From Hoylesella buccalis ATCC 35310 (lineage in GTDB: Bacteria; Bacteroidota; Bacteroidia; Bacteroidales; Bacteroidaceae): a stretch of DNA of 64,000 nt. Below are positions 44,228 through 55,874 of this stretch, piece after piece; the first letter of the stretch is position 1; each line of letters begins with the position of its first letter. The translations under genes and the position numbers were made by a program. Under the pieces are notes generated by a model that ran no database searches, was not told the origin of the DNA, and worked only from the letters and a program-made list of their open reading frames with translations. Where the stretch lies: positions 1-64,000 of the forward strand of contig NZ_ADEG01000090.1 in NCBI RefSeq assembly GCF_000177075.1, written 5' to 3'.

Positions 44228-45817
44228 CTATGAAACTTTATAAGAAGCTGTCACTTCGCTCATAGTTTGCTCGATGGTCTGGATGGCTTCGTCCGTTAAT
44301 TGGCCTGACTCAAGAACCTTCAGTACATCAGCATGTTTGGTGCGCATGGCTTCCAAAAAGGTATCTTGGCATGCTCGAACTTCATCAATTGGCACATCTT
44401 GCAACAAACCATGAACACCACAATATAGAATGGCAACTTGCTCGCCCACAGGAACAGGACTATATTGTGGTTGTATCAACAACTGATTGTTCTTTCTTCC
44501 TCGGTCAAGTGTCATGGCAGTTACCGAATCCATATCACTTGAGAACTTGGAGAATGCTTCAAGCTCCCGATACTGGGCTTGATCAATTTTCAAAGTTCCG
44601 GCAACTTTTTTCATACTCTTGATCTGCGCACTACCACCGACACGTGACACGGAGATACCCACGTTGACAGCAGGTCGGAAACCTTGATTGAAGAGATTGG
44701 ACTCAAGATAAATCTGTCCGTCTGTAATAGAGATAACATTGGTGGGAATATAGGCTGACACATCGCCTGCCTGGGTTTCAATAATTGGCAAGGCTGTCAA
44801 TGAACCACCACCTTTAACATGACCCTTCAGACACTCGGGCAAGTCGTTCATCTGCTCGGCTACCTCTTGCTGGTCATTGATACGAGCAGCCCGTTCCAAC
44901 AATCTAGAGTGTAGATAAAAAACGTCGCCAGGATAAGCTTCACGTCCAGAAGGACGGCGGAGAATCAGAGAAATCTCGCGGTAAGCAACGGCTTGTTTAG
45001 ACAAATCATCGTATACAACCAGAGCAGACTCTCCTCGATCGCGGAAATACTCACCGATGGCAGCGCCTGCAAACGGCGCATAGTATTGCATGGCAGCTGG
45101 GTCAGCAGCTGTAGCAGAAACGATGATGGAGTAAGGTAAAGCGCCACGTTCTTTTAATGTCTGAACAAGGTTTGCAACAGTGGATGCTTTTTGGCCGATT
45201 GCCACGTAAATACAGTATACGGGTTTACCGGCATCATAAAAGCTCTTCTGGTTGATAATGGTGTCAACCGCAATGGCTGTTTTACCTGTTTGACGGTCAC
45301 CAATAATCAACTCACGCTGTCCTCTACCAATTGGAATCATCGAGTCTACAGATTTCAATCCTGTCTGCAGCGGTTCTTTCACGGGTTGTCTGTAAATCAC
45401 TCCCGGAGCTTTACGATCCAGCGGCATTTCAAACGATTCTGTCAAATCGAGCTCGCCCAATCCGTCAATAGCCTCACCAAGAGGGTTGATGACACGTCCA
45501 AGCATGTTGTCATTCACCCGAATGGATGCGATGCGATGGGTACGTTTCACAACCATCCCCTCTTTGATGGCGGATGATGACCCCAAAAGAATACAACCAA
45601 CGTTATCTTCCTCCAGGTTCATCACAATTGCCATCACACCATTCTCAAACTCGAGCAACTCGTTAGCTTCGGCATTCTGCAAACCGTACACGCGAGCCAC
45701 ACCATCCCCCACGTTAAGTACGGTACCAGTTTCTTCAAACTGATTGTCCGAGCTGACACCACTTAGTTGTTGAAGTAGTACGTCTGACACTTCGCTTGGT
45801 TTTATTTTGTCTGACAT
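44228..45817 (-). CDS. atpA: ATP synthase alpha subunit
   Basis: 529 residues, non-catalytic nucleotide-binding subunit of F1. The Walker [12 protein letters not shown] and the family signature with [17 protein letters not shown] are present, as is the catalytic-site Arg in that region. Sits between atpH (19 bases) and atpG (3 bases). Confidence 0.97.
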   Translation of the reverse strand: MSDKIKPSEVSDVLLQQLSGVSSDNQFEETGTVLNVGDGVARVYGLQNAEANELLEFENGVMAIVMNLEEDNVGCILLGSSSAIKEGMVVKRTHRIASIRVNDNMLGRVINPLGEAIDGLGELDLTESFEMPLDRKAPGVIYRQPVKEPLQTGLKSVDSMIPIGRGQRELIIGDRQTGKTAIAVDTIINQKSFYDAGKPVYCIYVAIGQKASTVANLVQTLKERGALPYSIIVSATAADPAAMQYYAPFAGAAIGEYFRDRGESALVVYDDLSKQAVAYREISLILRRPSGREAYPGDVFYLHSRLLERAARINDQQEVAEQMNDLPECLKGHVKGGGSLTALPIIETQAGDVSAYIPTNVISITDGQIYLESNLFNQGFRPAVNVGISVSRVGGSAQIKSMKKVAGTLKIDQAQYRELEAFSKFSSDMDSVTAMTLDRGRKNNQLLIQPQYSPVPVGEQVAILYCGVHGLLQDVPIDEVRACQDTFLEAMRTKHADVLKVLESGQLTDEAIQTIEQTMSEVTASYKVS

Positions 45818-45836
45818 TTTATTTTTTCTTTTTAAT

Positions 45837-46373
45837 TTATTTCTTAAGCTCTTTCAGGATATTGTTCAGTTTTGTTTGAACGCTGGCATCCATACGGTAA
45901 GAATCATACTCAAGGACAAAGCCTCCAATGATGTCTGGGTTGACTTCTGTTTGGAACTCAACCGTAGCCTGAGACTTGTTTTGAACCATCTGTTTCATTT
46001 TCTGCTCCACCTCAGGCGTGACTGTTGTTGCAGTAATCAATCGGCCACTGATGATGTTTTTCTGTTTTCGATAGAGCGTAATATAAGATGTGGCCATCAT
46101 CTGGATGACATTCTCTCTGCCTTCTTGTAGAACCAGCTGGATAAATTTCTCTGTCAATTCAGACAGATTCTTCCCACAAGCAACTTGCAAAAGTGCTTGC
46201 TTTTTGTTCTTTTCAAGCATCGGATTGTCAATTGTAGAACGCAGTTCAGGTACACGATTATACTGATCAGCAAGAGTTATCATCTCCTGATAAACCTTGT
46301 CTTCCAGGTTCTGCGCCATCGCACATTTTAAAAGCGCCCTCGCATATCTGACTGATATTACACCTATAGCCAT
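45837..46373 (-). CDS. atpH: ATP synthase delta subunit
   Basis: 178 residues. Links F1 to the peripheral stalk. The N-terminal helical bundle begins [13 protein letters not shown] and the C-terminal region ends in [24 protein letters not shown], a typical delta/OSCP ending. Located 6 bases after atpF. Confidence 0.95.
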   Translation of the reverse strand: MAIGVISVRYARALLKCAMAQNLEDKVYQEMITLADQYNRVPELRSTIDNPMLEKNKKQALLQVACGKNLSELTEKFIQLVLQEGRENVIQMMATSYITLYRKQKNIISGRLITATTVTPEVEQKMKQMVQNKSQATVEFQTEVNPDIIGGFVLEYDSYRMDASVQTKLNNILKELKK

Positions 46374-46379
46374 ATCCTT

Positions 46380-46886
46380 TTACTCGTTATTTTTACCAAC
46401 AGAAATGTCATTCAGCAGTTTGTTGATTAACTCCATTTGACTCTCATTCGAAGAAAGTTTCTCGCGAACAATCTTTTCTGCTACCTGAACGGAAATCTCA
46501 GCTACCTGTGTGCGAATGTCTCGAATGGCATTCTGCTTTTCTGCTTCTATTTCAGCTTTTGCTTCATTGAGCAATCTAGAACCTTCATTTGTAGCTTTCT
46601 CCTGAGCTTTCACAACAATCGCATCGCGAGTATCCGCCGCATCCTTCAAAATTTGCGCCTGCTTTTCTCTCGCATTTTGGAGCATGGTTTCCCCTTCTTT
46701 CTGTATGTTTGCTAGCCTTTCATTGGCCTCATGAGCCTTTCTCAAGCTGTCGTCAATGAATTCCTTACGGCTATTCACCATATTGACAATTGATGGAAAG
46801 CCCCATTTCCATAAGATGGCCAATACAATGATAAAGACGATGGCCATCCAGAAAAACAATCCAAAATCAGGAGTTATTAATGACAT
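46380..46886 (-). CDS. atpF: ATP synthase b subunit
   Basis: 168 residues. One membrane helix near the N-terminus (about 6-30, LFFWMAIVFIIVLAILWKWGF), then a long charged coiled coil forming the peripheral stalk. Located between atpE and atpH in the standard order. Confidence 0.95.
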   Translation of the reverse strand: MSLITPDFGLFFWMAIVFIIVLAILWKWGFPSIVNMVNSRKEFIDDSLRKAHEANERLANIQKEGETMLQNAREKQAQILKDAADTRDAIVVKAQEKATNEGSRLLNEAKAEIEAEKQNAIRDIRTQVAEISVQVAEKIVREKLSSNESQMELINKLLNDISVGKNNE

Positions 46887-46975
46887 AAGCTATTATTAAT
46901 TTCTTGTTAATCAGTTGAAAGTGTATTTTCTACATCGACAGATGGCAAGACAAATACCATCTGCTATTTCAACTT

Positions 46976-47218
46976 CTATACAAACAATGAAAGCAGAGCA
47001 ATGATAATCGAAAGGAATGCTGCACCTTCAATCAACGCGGCTGCAATAATCATGGAAGAACGCAAGTCACCAATCTTCTCTGGCTGACGTGCCATGGCAT
47101 CCATAGCATTACCACCAATACGTCCGATACCGATACCTGCGCCAATTACAGATATACCACCGCCAATTGCGGCACCTACTTTTGCAACAGCATCTGCTGC
47201 TAATAATAATGATAACAT
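46976..47218 (-). CDS. atpE: ATP synthase c subunit
   Basis: 80 residues, two membrane helices with the RQPE loop. The ion-binding Glu sits in helix 2 (AAALIEGAAF). The Na+-type ligands of Ilyobacter (Gln in helix 1, Ser after the Glu) are replaced by Ile and Gly, so proton coupling is likelier. Helix 1 carries an Arg in GIGRIGGNAMD. Spacers of 89 and 43 bases flank it. Confidence 0.95.
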   Translation of the reverse strand: MLSLLLAADAVAKVGAAIGGGISVIGAGIGIGRIGGNAMDAMARQPEKIGDLRSSMIIAAALIEGAAFLSIIIALLSLFV

Positions 47219-47261
47219 AGTCGTTTTAATTTTAAGTTATTATTTTAATATATTTCAATTT

Positions 47262-48344
47262 CTATTCTATAGAGGCACTATGTTCCTTAACATGAGCGAG
47301 TGAGATAAAGACTGCGCTCAACATGGTAAACACTAATGCTTGGATATAGCATACCAACAGTTCCAGCAACATCATGAAGATGCTCATCAGGACGCTGACA
47401 ACAGTCATCAAAGTACCTGATACTGGGTTGATGGCAAACATGATAAAGATGATGCAGGCAAACGATATAGCAATGGCATGGCCAGCCATCATGTTGGCAA
47501 ACAATCGAATCATCAAGGCCAGAGGCTTTGTGAGGATTCCAAAGAACTCGATAAAAGGCATCAAAGGAATCGGTGCCTTCATCCACAAAGGGACGTCCGG
47601 CCAGAAGATTTCTTTCCAATATGCCTTCGTTCCTGTTAAGTTCGTTACCAAGAAGGTGCATAGAGCCAAGAAGAAAGTACAGGTGATGTTCCCCGTAAGG
47701 TTACCTCCTCCTGGTGGAAAAGGTATGACACCCATGAAGTTAGAGATGAGGATGAAGAAAAAACAGGTCAACAGATATGGAGCATACTTATCAGCTTCCT
47801 TACCCAGTGTCGGTTTAATTACATCATCATATACAGACATGACAAACATGTGCACCATCCCCACGAATCCTCCAGGAGCAGGGTCACTCGGCTTATGATT
47901 GCGACACCAGCGAGAAGGGATGAGAATACACAGAAGTAAGATAATGGCATTGATAAACAGAATGACAACGGTCTTGGTGATTGATATGTCGAAAGGCCGA
48001 ACCTCTTCTCCATTCACCATCTCGCAAATCTTATTCTCGTGTACTTCGTTATTTGCAATATACAAACCATAAGGACCTGGCCTGTTACCTTGTTCATTGG
48101 GTTCATGGGCAAATTCATTACTGCAAAAGACATGCCATCCTGTCGAGCTTTTAACGATAATCGGCAGATGTAACACGATTGGCTTGCCCATAAAGTCAGT
48201 TATGTGCCACTCGTAGGAGTCTTTAATATGGCCCATCAAAATCTCCTCCAAGTCAATATTTTCCTTTTCCTGGTCAGCAGCCATCGCTGGAGAAAGAACC
48301 AGAAACAGGGTCAATAGACAGAAGATATGTTTGATATATTTCAT
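47262..48344 (-). CDS. atpB: ATP synthase a subunit
   Basis: 360 residues, about 90 longer than E. coli a. A signal peptide-like start (ending SPAMA) and a periplasmic stretch of about 90 residues (with IDLEEILMGHIKDSYEWHIT and GWHVFCSNEFAHE) come before the membrane part, a Bacteroidetes trait. The essential Arg is in LALMIRLFANMMAGH. The start overlaps the AtpI-like gene by 4 bases. Confidence 0.95.
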   Translation of the reverse strand: MKYIKHIFCLLTLFLVLSPAMAADQEKENIDLEEILMGHIKDSYEWHITDFMGKPIVLHLPIIVKSSTGWHVFCSNEFAHEPNEQGNRPGPYGLYIANNEVHENKICEMVNGEEVRPFDISITKTVVILFINAIILLLCILIPSRWCRNHKPSDPAPGGFVGMVHMFVMSVYDDVIKPTLGKEADKYAPYLLTCFFFILISNFMGVIPFPPGGGNLTGNITCTFFLALCTFLVTNLTGTKAYWKEIFWPDVPLWMKAPIPLMPFIEFFGILTKPLALMIRLFANMMAGHAIAISFACIIFIMFAINPVSGTLMTVVSVLMSIFMMLLELLVCYIQALVFTMLSAVFISLAHVKEHSASIE

Positions 48345-48751
48345 TTCTTAATGCTTATTTGATTCTTCTTCTCTACTCGGGAAAAATATGTTGCGTCGTA
48401 AATAATCATCGCTAAATAGTAAATTGAGAACATAGCAGCGAATGCAATGACTTGTGTTCTTGTTCGAACGATGAGGCAATACGCCAGGACAACCAGTATT
48501 CCAACAAAAAACTTCACAGCCATGGCTACCAAGTAGAAGCCTGTTAGCTTCGTTGGAGATGTCTTAGCTGTTTTCTTCCACAAAGCAGCGTAGACCCAGG
48601 TTGAGGTTAAAAAATATAGCACACAAACCACCAGTCCTGTCAGCATGGCTGTGTTGGAAGTGATTTGAATCGCCAATAAGAAGACTAGCATGAATCCTGC
48701 AATGATCCATAAACCAACTTTCTTATATTGTTTAACCACAGAATCGATCAT
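48341..48751 (-). CDS. AtpI-like small membrane protein in the ATP synthase operon
   Basis: 136 residues from the ATG at 48751, with four predicted membrane helices (about 12-30, 35-55, 70-92, 97-117). By position (between epsilon and a) and topology it is the Bacteroidetes counterpart of AtpI, which helps assemble the c-ring; sequence similarity is weak, so the name is by inference. A longer frame would start inside atpC, which is unlikely. Confidence 0.75.
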   Translation of the reverse strand: MIDSVVKQYKKVGLWIIAGFMLVFLLAIQITSNTAMLTGLVVCVLYFLTSTWVYAALWKKTAKTSPTKLTGFYLVAMAVKFFVGILVVLAYCLIVRTRTQVIAFAAMFSIYYLAMIIYDATYFSRVEKKNQISIKK

Positions 48752-48765
48752 AAACTTGCCGTCTA

Positions 48766-49005
48766 TTATACTTCTACACAAAGTGAAACGTCGTTCTGCT
48801 TCACCTGAACAAAGCCACCCAGAATATCGATTTTCTGCTTTTGCTGATGTGTTTTATATTCCACCACTCCTTCTTCCAGAGAAGAAATAATGGGAGCATG
48901 GTCTGTTAAGATCTCAAAGCTTCCTAATGTTCCAGGCACCAGTACGCTTTCAACCTCGCCATCAAACACCACCTTTTCAGGAGAAACTATTCTTAGATGC
49001 AACAT
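48766..49005 (-). CDS. atpC: ATP synthase epsilon subunit, short form
   Basis: 79 residues. Only the N-terminal beta sandwich is present (LRIVSPEKVVFDGEVESVLVPG, LEEGVVEYKT). The C-terminal helical hairpin that inhibits ATP hydrolysis in E. coli (139 residues) is absent. Located 21 bases after atpD and 14 before the AtpI-like gene. Confidence 0.93.
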   Translation of the reverse strand: MLHLRIVSPEKVVFDGEVESVLVPGTLGSFEILTDHAPIISSLEEGVVEYKTHQQKQKIDILGGFVQVKQNDVSLCVEV

Positions 49006-49026
49006 ATATCTCTTCCTGTTTTGTGA

Positions 49027-50583
<1,557 letters not shown>

Positions 50584-50610
50584 CTAAATTAATCTTAAAC
50601 TTAAGTCCTG

Positions 50611-50618
50611 CAAATATA
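50611..50618 (-). promoter_or_regulatory. Candidate -7 box for the ATP synthase operon
   Basis: TATATTTG on the - strand followed by C, 55 bases before the atpD start. No well-placed -33 TTG. Confidence 0.5.
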
Positions 50619-50706
50619 CGAAAATACTTTGTATAGCTCGTTGGCTTTGCCACATATTAACAAAACCAATTGCTTTATTAACATATATTACCTTTGAAAA
50701 CTTTCA

Positions 50707-51684
50707 CTAAATGCTCAGTTCGTCAAGCACCTTGATGAGTTTTCGGTCAAAGGGTTTATCACTTCTGATGGCTTCTACCAGCGGGATGTAATCTATCTCG
50801 TTGTTTTTTACACCTATCATGATGTTGCGTTGTCCTTGTATGATAGCCTCAACAGCCGACACACCTGTTCGACTTGCCAAGATTCTGTCATGTGCGGAGG
50901 GGCGGCCTCCACGCTGAAGATGTCCTAAAATGGTGACGCGAACATCGTATCCAGGAAACTCTTTCCTTACACGATCAGCGTAATACAACGCACCACACTT
51001 GGGACTTTCGCTCACGATGACGATGCACGAGCGTTTTGATTTACGTATACCCCGCTCCATGAAGTGTCCCAATTGGTCCACGTCTGTTCTATCTTCGGGT
51101 ATAATGGCAGCTTCGGCACCCGATGCGATGGCACTGTTTTGCGCCAAAAAACCAGCATCACGCCCCATCACCTCTACAAAGAAGATGCGCTCATGACTTT
51201 GTGCCGTGTCCCTGATTCGGTCAACACATTCGACAATCGTGTTCAAGGTTGTGTCATATCCGATGGTGGAATCCGTACCATACAAGTCGTTGTCGATCGT
51301 ACCGGGCAGGCCAATACAACGTACGTCGTATTCCTTGCCGAACTCCATAGCACCCCTCAACGAACCATTTCCACCAATCACAATCAATGCGCCTATTTCA
51401 TGTTTCTTAACATTTTCATAAGCTTTCTTGCGTCCTTCAGGTGTCATAAACTCTAAAGATCGTGCTGTTTTCAAGATTGTGCCGCCCGACATGATGATAC
51501 CACTCACGTTTTCGGTCGTAAAATCCTTGATTTCGTCGTTAATCAGGCCATCAAATCCTTTGTAGATACCTTTAATCTTAAAGCCATTACAGATGCCCGC
51601 GCGCGTTACTGCACGAATGGCTGCATTCATTCCTGGAGCATCTCCACCAGAGGTCAAAACTCCTATTGTTGTTATATTATTCAT
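50707..51684 (-). CDS. pfkA: ATP-dependent 6-phosphofructokinase
   Basis: 325 residues. Phosphorylates fructose 6-phosphate with [16 protein letters not shown] and GGNGSLRG (the Gly typical of ATP users), PGTIDND with the catalytic Asp, and [11 protein letters not shown] are all present. Located 16 bases after nhaD, with a possible own promoter inside the nhaD end (51706-51733). Confidence 0.96.
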   Translation of the reverse strand: MNNITTIGVLTSGGDAPGMNAAIRAVTRAGICNGFKIKGIYKGFDGLINDEIKDFTTENVSGIIMSGGTILKTARSLEFMTPEGRKKAYENVKKHEIGALIVIGGNGSLRGAMEFGKEYDVRCIGLPGTIDNDLYGTDSTIGYDTTLNTIVECVDRIRDTAQSHERIFFVEVMGRDAGFLAQNSAIASGAEAAIIPEDRTDVDQLGHFMERGIRKSKRSCIVIVSESPKCGALYYADRVRKEFPGYDVRVTILGHLQRGGRPSAHDRILASRTGVSAVEAIIQGQRNIMIGVKNNEIDYIPLVEAIRSDKPFDRKLIKVLDELSI

Positions 51685-51700
51685 ACTTCAAAAAAATGTT

Positions 51701-53080
51701 TCATACAAAGATATATAGAGCCAGATAGCCCAACATGGTGCCCACCAATGCTTTCCACCCAATATTTCGCAAATACCAGACCACACGGATGCGTTCAGCC
51801 TTGATCAAGGCTAACCCACTCATCGAGCCAATGGCCAAGATGTTACCAGCTACGGCTGATGTGTATCCCACTATTTTCCAATATTCTCCGTCTTGTGCGA
51901 ATGCTGACAGGGAAGCTGTGGTGTGAACATCTTGCACTGCATGAAGCGACAGCATACCCATGCCTGTAGCAAAGTTGTCTAAGATGGTGCTCACCAGTGC
52001 GCTCACTGCACCCAACATCCACACATTCTGCACTCCCTGGTCCAACAAAAGTGTAAACCGCTGCAAGAATCCTGTTTCCTGTAAAACACCGACAGCCAGC
52101 ATGATGCCCATCACAAAGAGCATCATTTGTAGCACTCCGTATTGCAGCACGCGTGGTGTGCGGCGCTGTATCATCTGTTCTTCATTCATCAGTCGATGGT
52201 TGAACAATTCGTTCACCACCCAAAGAACGGATAGCACACAGAGCGCTCCGAGGAATGGACTCAACCGGGTGATATTACTAAACGACGGGATGAACCACAA
52301 CCCACCAATGCCGATGAACAGCATCAACAATCGTTGTCGCACGTTGAGATTGGTATCATCGCCACGATAGGGCATCACAATCCACTCGGTCTGCATCCGC
52401 TCGGGCAACATCCGCCCCACCCAATAAGTTGGCAGTGCCCATGCAATGAGGCATGGGATGAGTAGCGACAGCGAATAGTTGGTTGGCGTAACGGCTCCTT
52501 GACTCCACAAAACCAATCCCATGGGATCGCCGATGACCGTTAGTGCTCCCCCACAATTGGCTGCCAAGACGATGGCCGAACCATAAATCATGCGATATCG
52601 CCTGTTTGGAATAATCTTGTGCATGATGGTGAGCATCATGACCGTAGTAGTGAGGTTGTCGAGATTGGCCGAGATGATAAACGTCACAATGGCCAGCCGC
52701 CATAATATTTTCTTGCTACTGCGCGTCTTCAACAGTTGGCTGATAAAATCGAAACAGCCATTATTGTTCAAAATCTCCACAATGGTCATCGTAGCCAACA
52801 AGAAGAGAACTATCTCGGAGGCATGACCCACATGCTTAAGAAACACGTGGCGGGCAATAAACTCTTTGACGAGTATTCCTGTAGATTCTGCTCCGTCCAA
52901 GAAGCTAACATAGTCGGTAGCGTGTCGGCTCATCACAAAATCAGTACCGTAACCGACATACAAAACCCATCCTACTGTTCCTGCAAATATGGCAACAGCA
53001 GCTTTATTGACGTTCGTCTTGCTTTCTGTGGCTATCAAGAGAAGGCAGACTGCTAAAATACTGACAATGATGGGTGTCAT
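51701..53080 (-). CDS. nhaD: NhaD family Na+/H+ antiporter
   Basis: 459 residues, about 11-12 membrane helices. SANLDNLTTTVMM near residue 137 and ANCGGALTVIGDPMG (about 172-186) are NhaD motifs; Asn and Asp there are thought to bind the ions. Exports Na+ in exchange for H+. Co-directional with pfkA and downstream of rprXY, so it could be part of the sodium or stress response. Confidence 0.92.
   Translation of the reverse strand: MTPIIVSILAVCLLLIATESKTNVNKAAVAIFAGTVGWVLYVGYGTDFVMSRHATDYVSFLDGAESTGILVKEFIARHVFLKHVGHASEIVLFLLATMTIVEILNNNGCFDFISQLLKTRSSKKILWRLAIVTFIISANLDNLTTTVMMLTIMHKIIPNRRYRMIYGSAIVLAANCGGALTVIGDPMGLVLWSQGAVTPTNYSLSLLIPCLIAWALPTYWVGRMLPERMQTEWIVMPYRGDDTNLNVRQRLLMLFIGIGGLWFIPSFSNITRLSPFLGALCVLSVLWVVNELFNHRLMNEEQMIQRRTPRVLQYGVLQMMLFVMGIMLAVGVLQETGFLQRFTLLLDQGVQNVWMLGAVSALVSTILDNFATGMGMLSLHAVQDVHTTASLSAFAQDGEYWKIVGYTSAVAGNILAIGSMSGLALIKAERIRVVWYLRNIGWKALVGTMLGYLALYIFV
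51706..51733 (-). promoter_or_regulatory. Possible internal promoter for pfkA
   Basis: TATCTTTG at 51706-51713 and TTG at 51731-51733 on the - strand with 17 bases between, within the nhaD 3' end. The spacing is short. Confidence 0.4.
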
Positions 53081-53101
53081 GATAAAGTGACTTAATCACC
53101 G

Positions 53102-53133
53102 CAAAGATACTAAATATAATATGAATTAAACAA
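53102..53133 (-). promoter_or_regulatory. Promoter of nhaD
   Basis: TATCTTTG (53102-53109) with TTG (53131-53133) 21 bases upstream on the - strand, 22 bases before the nhaD ATG. Confidence 0.6.
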
Positions 53134-53211
53134 AACAATTGTGTGATTTTTCCATTAAAACCTCAAAACAGCCTTGTACTTCGATTTTGAATCTTCACAT
53201 GGAACATGCTT

Positions 53212-53277
53212 GGCAAACTCATTGACTTTAATGGGCAATTGCATTGACTTTAACGGGCAAACTCATTGACTTTGGGC
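53212..53277. repeat. Intergenic tandem 22-bp repeat, locus 4
   Basis: Three direct 22-base units at 53212-53233, 53234-53255 and 53256-53277, each GGCAAnnnCATTGACTTTnn plus two bases. The first and third have the full CTCATTGACTTT core; the second has TGCATTGACTTT. Confidence 0.9.
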
Positions 53278-53355
53278 CCCAAAACCAATGCTTTTAGATG
53301 AGCTTTATGACCTACTGTTTATCAACTACTTACAGATACCTGTATTCATTGAAAA

Positions 53356-53384
53356 AGGCACAGGACATAAACCCTGTGCCTTTG
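53356..53384 (-). terminator. Terminator of the rprXY operon
   Basis: AAAGGCACAGG pairs with CCTGTGCCTTT around a 7- to 8-base loop. On - it is followed by T. It lies about 42 bases after the rprY stop. Confidence 0.75.
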
Positions 53385-53425
53385 ATTATTTTCCAATAAG
53401 ATTTTCGCTTTGCTTGTAAACGATC

Positions 53426-54124
53426 TTAATCTTCCTCCGGTGTGATGAGCTTATAGCCCTTGCCGTGGATATTGATGATTTCAATCTGGTCGTCATCCTT
53501 CAAGTGCTTGCGCAACTTGGTGATGTAAACGTCCATGGAACGGGCGTTGAAATAGTTGTCGTCTATCCAGATAGTCTTCAAAGCAAAGTCGCGCTGCAGT
53601 ATTTCGTTCGCATGTGAGCAGAGCAAAGACAGCAACTCGTTCTCCTTGGTTGTCAACTTGGTTTGCTTGTCACCGATGGTGAGCAACTGCTTCTGCGTAT
53701 CGAACACAAACTTGCCGATTTTGTAAACTGTGGCTTCCTTGTTTTTCTTACCTCGTACACGGCGCAAGATGGCCTCCACACGCAACACAAGTTCCTCCAT
53801 AGAGAATGGTTTGGTGATGTAATCATCGGCTCCAATCTTGAATCCCTCGAGGATATCTTCCTTCAAAACTTTTGCTGTGAGGAAGATGATGGGCATGTCT
53901 GCGTTGGCTTGGCGTATTTCCTGAGCCAGGGTGAACCCGTCTTTCTTAGGCATCATCACGTCCAGGACGCAGATATCAAACTTGTCCTTCAAGAACTCTC
54001 TATAGCCAACCTCACCATCTGGGCATAATGTTGCGGTATAACCCTTAGCCTGTAAATACTCGCGAAGCAGCATTCCTAAATTCTCATCATCTTCACACAA
54101 TAGAATTTTTATTTTCTCTTCCAT
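53426..54124 (-). CDS. rprY: Response regulator RprY
   Basis: 232 residues. N-terminal receiver with the phospho-acceptor Asp in CVLDVMMPKKDG (about residue 55) and Lys in ITKPFS. C-terminal OmpR/PhoB-type winged helix (YITKLRKHL, IHGKGYKL). The sequence opens EKIKILLCEDDENLGMLLREYLQAKGY, characteristic of Bacteroides RprY, which in related species responds to stress and sodium conditions. It follows rprX by 27 bases. Confidence 0.93.
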   Translation of the reverse strand: MEEKIKILLCEDDENLGMLLREYLQAKGYTATLCPDGEVGYREFLKDKFDICVLDVMMPKKDGFTLAQEIRQANADMPIIFLTAKVLKEDILEGFKIGADDYITKPFSMEELVLRVEAILRRVRGKKNKEATVYKIGKFVFDTQKQLLTIGDKQTKLTTKENELLSLLCSHANEILQRDFALKTIWIDDNYFNARSMDVYITKLRKHLKDDDQIEIINIHGKGYKLITPEED

Positions 54125-54151
54125 AGTCTTGTATTTATTAATGAATAATTA

Positions 54152-55711
54152 TTAATCTTTAATGACGGGGAGTTTGATTGTAAACTTAGTCCCCTTTCTG
54201 TATTCACTGTCAACGGCTATCTCACCATCGTGTAGTTCCACAATTTGCTTGACATAAGCCAATCCCAGCCCAAATCCTTTCACATCGTGCACATTCCCAG
54301 TATGGACGCGGTAGAATTTCTCGAAAACTTTCTTCAAATTTTCTTTCTTGATGCCCAGTCCCGTGTCGCGAATTGACAGATACAAATGCTGATCATCGTT
54401 CCAAGTAGACATGTAGATGTCCAGCGGCTGATCAGGTTTTCCGTACTTCACGGCATTGTCCATCAGGTTGAAAATGGCGTTTTGGAAGTGTACTTCATCA
54501 ACGTAAATGGTAGAGTCAACGGCACCTATGTCCGTATATATCCTTCCTCCGGTATGTTCAACACGCAATGAGAACGAATGGGCAATGCTCTCAACCATCT
54601 CGTTGAGGTCCAATTCCTTCTTCTTGAACACGGTTTTCTTACGATCGAACATGGACATCTGCAACACCTTCTCCACCAAAAACCGCAGACGCTTGGTCTC
54701 TTCTTGTATCACCCCACCAAGATGGTTAATCATAGACTCGCTCTTGGTCAGGCTCTTGTCATTCAACATCTGCGCAGCCAACGAGATACTGGCGATTGGT
54801 GTCTTCAATTCGTGCGTCATGTTGTTGATGAAGTCGTTCTTAATCTCGGTATACCGTTTCTGCCTGAACACCACAACAATGGTGAAAATAAACGTCACCA
54901 GCAGGATGAAGGTGAAAACAATAGCTGGCATCATGAACCTTACTGAAGAAAAGATGTAGCTGTTCATATCGGGGAAGTGCACCTTCACCACTCCCATTTT
55001 CGATGCGGGGTCATTACGGAACAACACCTGTGAATAAGTATATTCCTCCCCTTTCTCTGAATAGTCAGAACATCTGTACACCTCGCGCCCATCCTGTGTC
55101 GTCACACGAAAGTGATATGGGATGTTGATTCCATTGTTCATCAGTTCCGACTTGAGGTCTTGATCCAACAATTTGAAGTTGACTCGCTCTTTCAGTGGCT
55201 TGTCTGAAGCTGAATACAAGATGGAATAAACCACCTCGTCGAGCAACGCTTTCTGGTAGATGTACCGGTTCTTGACAATCTCCTGCAACGACTTTGAAGC
55301 TTCTGACAGAGAGTTTTTATCGTTTTGCAGAATCATTCCCTTGGGCATCTGTGAGGGTTTCACCGTGATGGTCTTTAACTCAAAGGCCGAATACATGGTT
55401 CCATCCTTGCCCGTCACCGAGAACTGGTGGGACTGTTGCAACGTACCGTCGGGCTTTCCTGAACGAGTTCCAATCGAGTCTTGTATAAAAGCTCTCCGTT
55501 CTGTCTCGTTCACATCCTTCTGTAGGTAGCGCCACGTCTCGTTATATTCCAAGTTGCGTGATGCCTGATTCAAGGCTCTGTTGACCGATTCGTCAAACTG
55601 TTCCTTCTTCATGTCGGCCATTTCCTGAAAGTATTTCAACTGCAGGAAAAGCAACACCAGGAACGAAAGCCCCATGATTGTTGAGATGACCCAAATTGTT
55701 CTCTTCTTCAT
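54152..55711 (-). CDS. rprX: Sensor histidine kinase RprX
   Basis: 519 residues from the ATG at 55711. Two membrane helices (about 6-24 and 255-280) enclose a periplasmic sensor region of about 230 residues. The kinase part has the phospho-His in MTHELKTPIASIS, then N (NLMDNAVKYGKP), G1 (DTGLGI) and G2 (GFGLGLAYVKQI) boxes. The promoter box at 55718-55725 overlaps an earlier in-frame ATG (55720), favouring 55711. Partner of RprY. Confidence 0.92.
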   Translation of the reverse strand: MKKRTIWVISTIMGLSFLVLLFLQLKYFQEMADMKKEQFDESVNRALNQASRNLEYNETWRYLQKDVNETERRAFIQDSIGTRSGKPDGTLQQSHQFSVTGKDGTMYSAFELKTITVKPSQMPKGMILQNDKNSLSEASKSLQEIVKNRYIYQKALLDEVVYSILYSASDKPLKERVNFKLLDQDLKSELMNNGINIPYHFRVTTQDGREVYRCSDYSEKGEEYTYSQVLFRNDPASKMGVVKVHFPDMNSYIFSSVRFMMPAIVFTFILLVTFIFTIVVVFRQKRYTEIKNDFINNMTHELKTPIASISLAAQMLNDKSLTKSESMINHLGGVIQEETKRLRFLVEKVLQMSMFDRKKTVFKKKELDLNEMVESIAHSFSLRVEHTGGRIYTDIGAVDSTIYVDEVHFQNAIFNLMDNAVKYGKPDQPLDIYMSTWNDDQHLYLSIRDTGLGIKKENLKKVFEKFYRVHTGNVHDVKGFGLGLAYVKQIVELHDGEIAVDSEYRKGTKFTIKLPVIKD

Positions 55712-55717
55712 ACAACA

Positions 55718-55749
55718 CAAAGATAATAATTTTCTTAATTGCTTAACAA
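55718..55749 (-). promoter_or_regulatory. Promoter of rprXY
   Basis: TATCTTTG (55718-55725) with TTG (55747-55749) 21 bases upstream on the - strand, just before the ATG at 55711, giving a nearly leaderless transcript. Confidence 0.6.
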
Positions 55750-55874
55750 TAAGCTGTTAAATATTTCTCTATTATTATCGATAATTAACGAATTGTATAA
55801 TTATAATTATATATATTAGATTATAAAACAGAATTATCAAGAATGAGTATTAAGCTTGTGAACTCTTCAAACAG

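Larger units (their letters stand above)
53081..53425. other. 345-base intergenic region between nhaD and rprY
   Basis: It holds the nhaD promoter, the tandem repeat cluster (53212-53277) and the rprY terminator (53356-53384). No coding frame. Confidence 0.7.

Noticed and set aside
53212-53277. CRISPR array
   Set aside because: The 22-base units are contiguous with no unique spacers, only three copies occur, and no cas genes are present.
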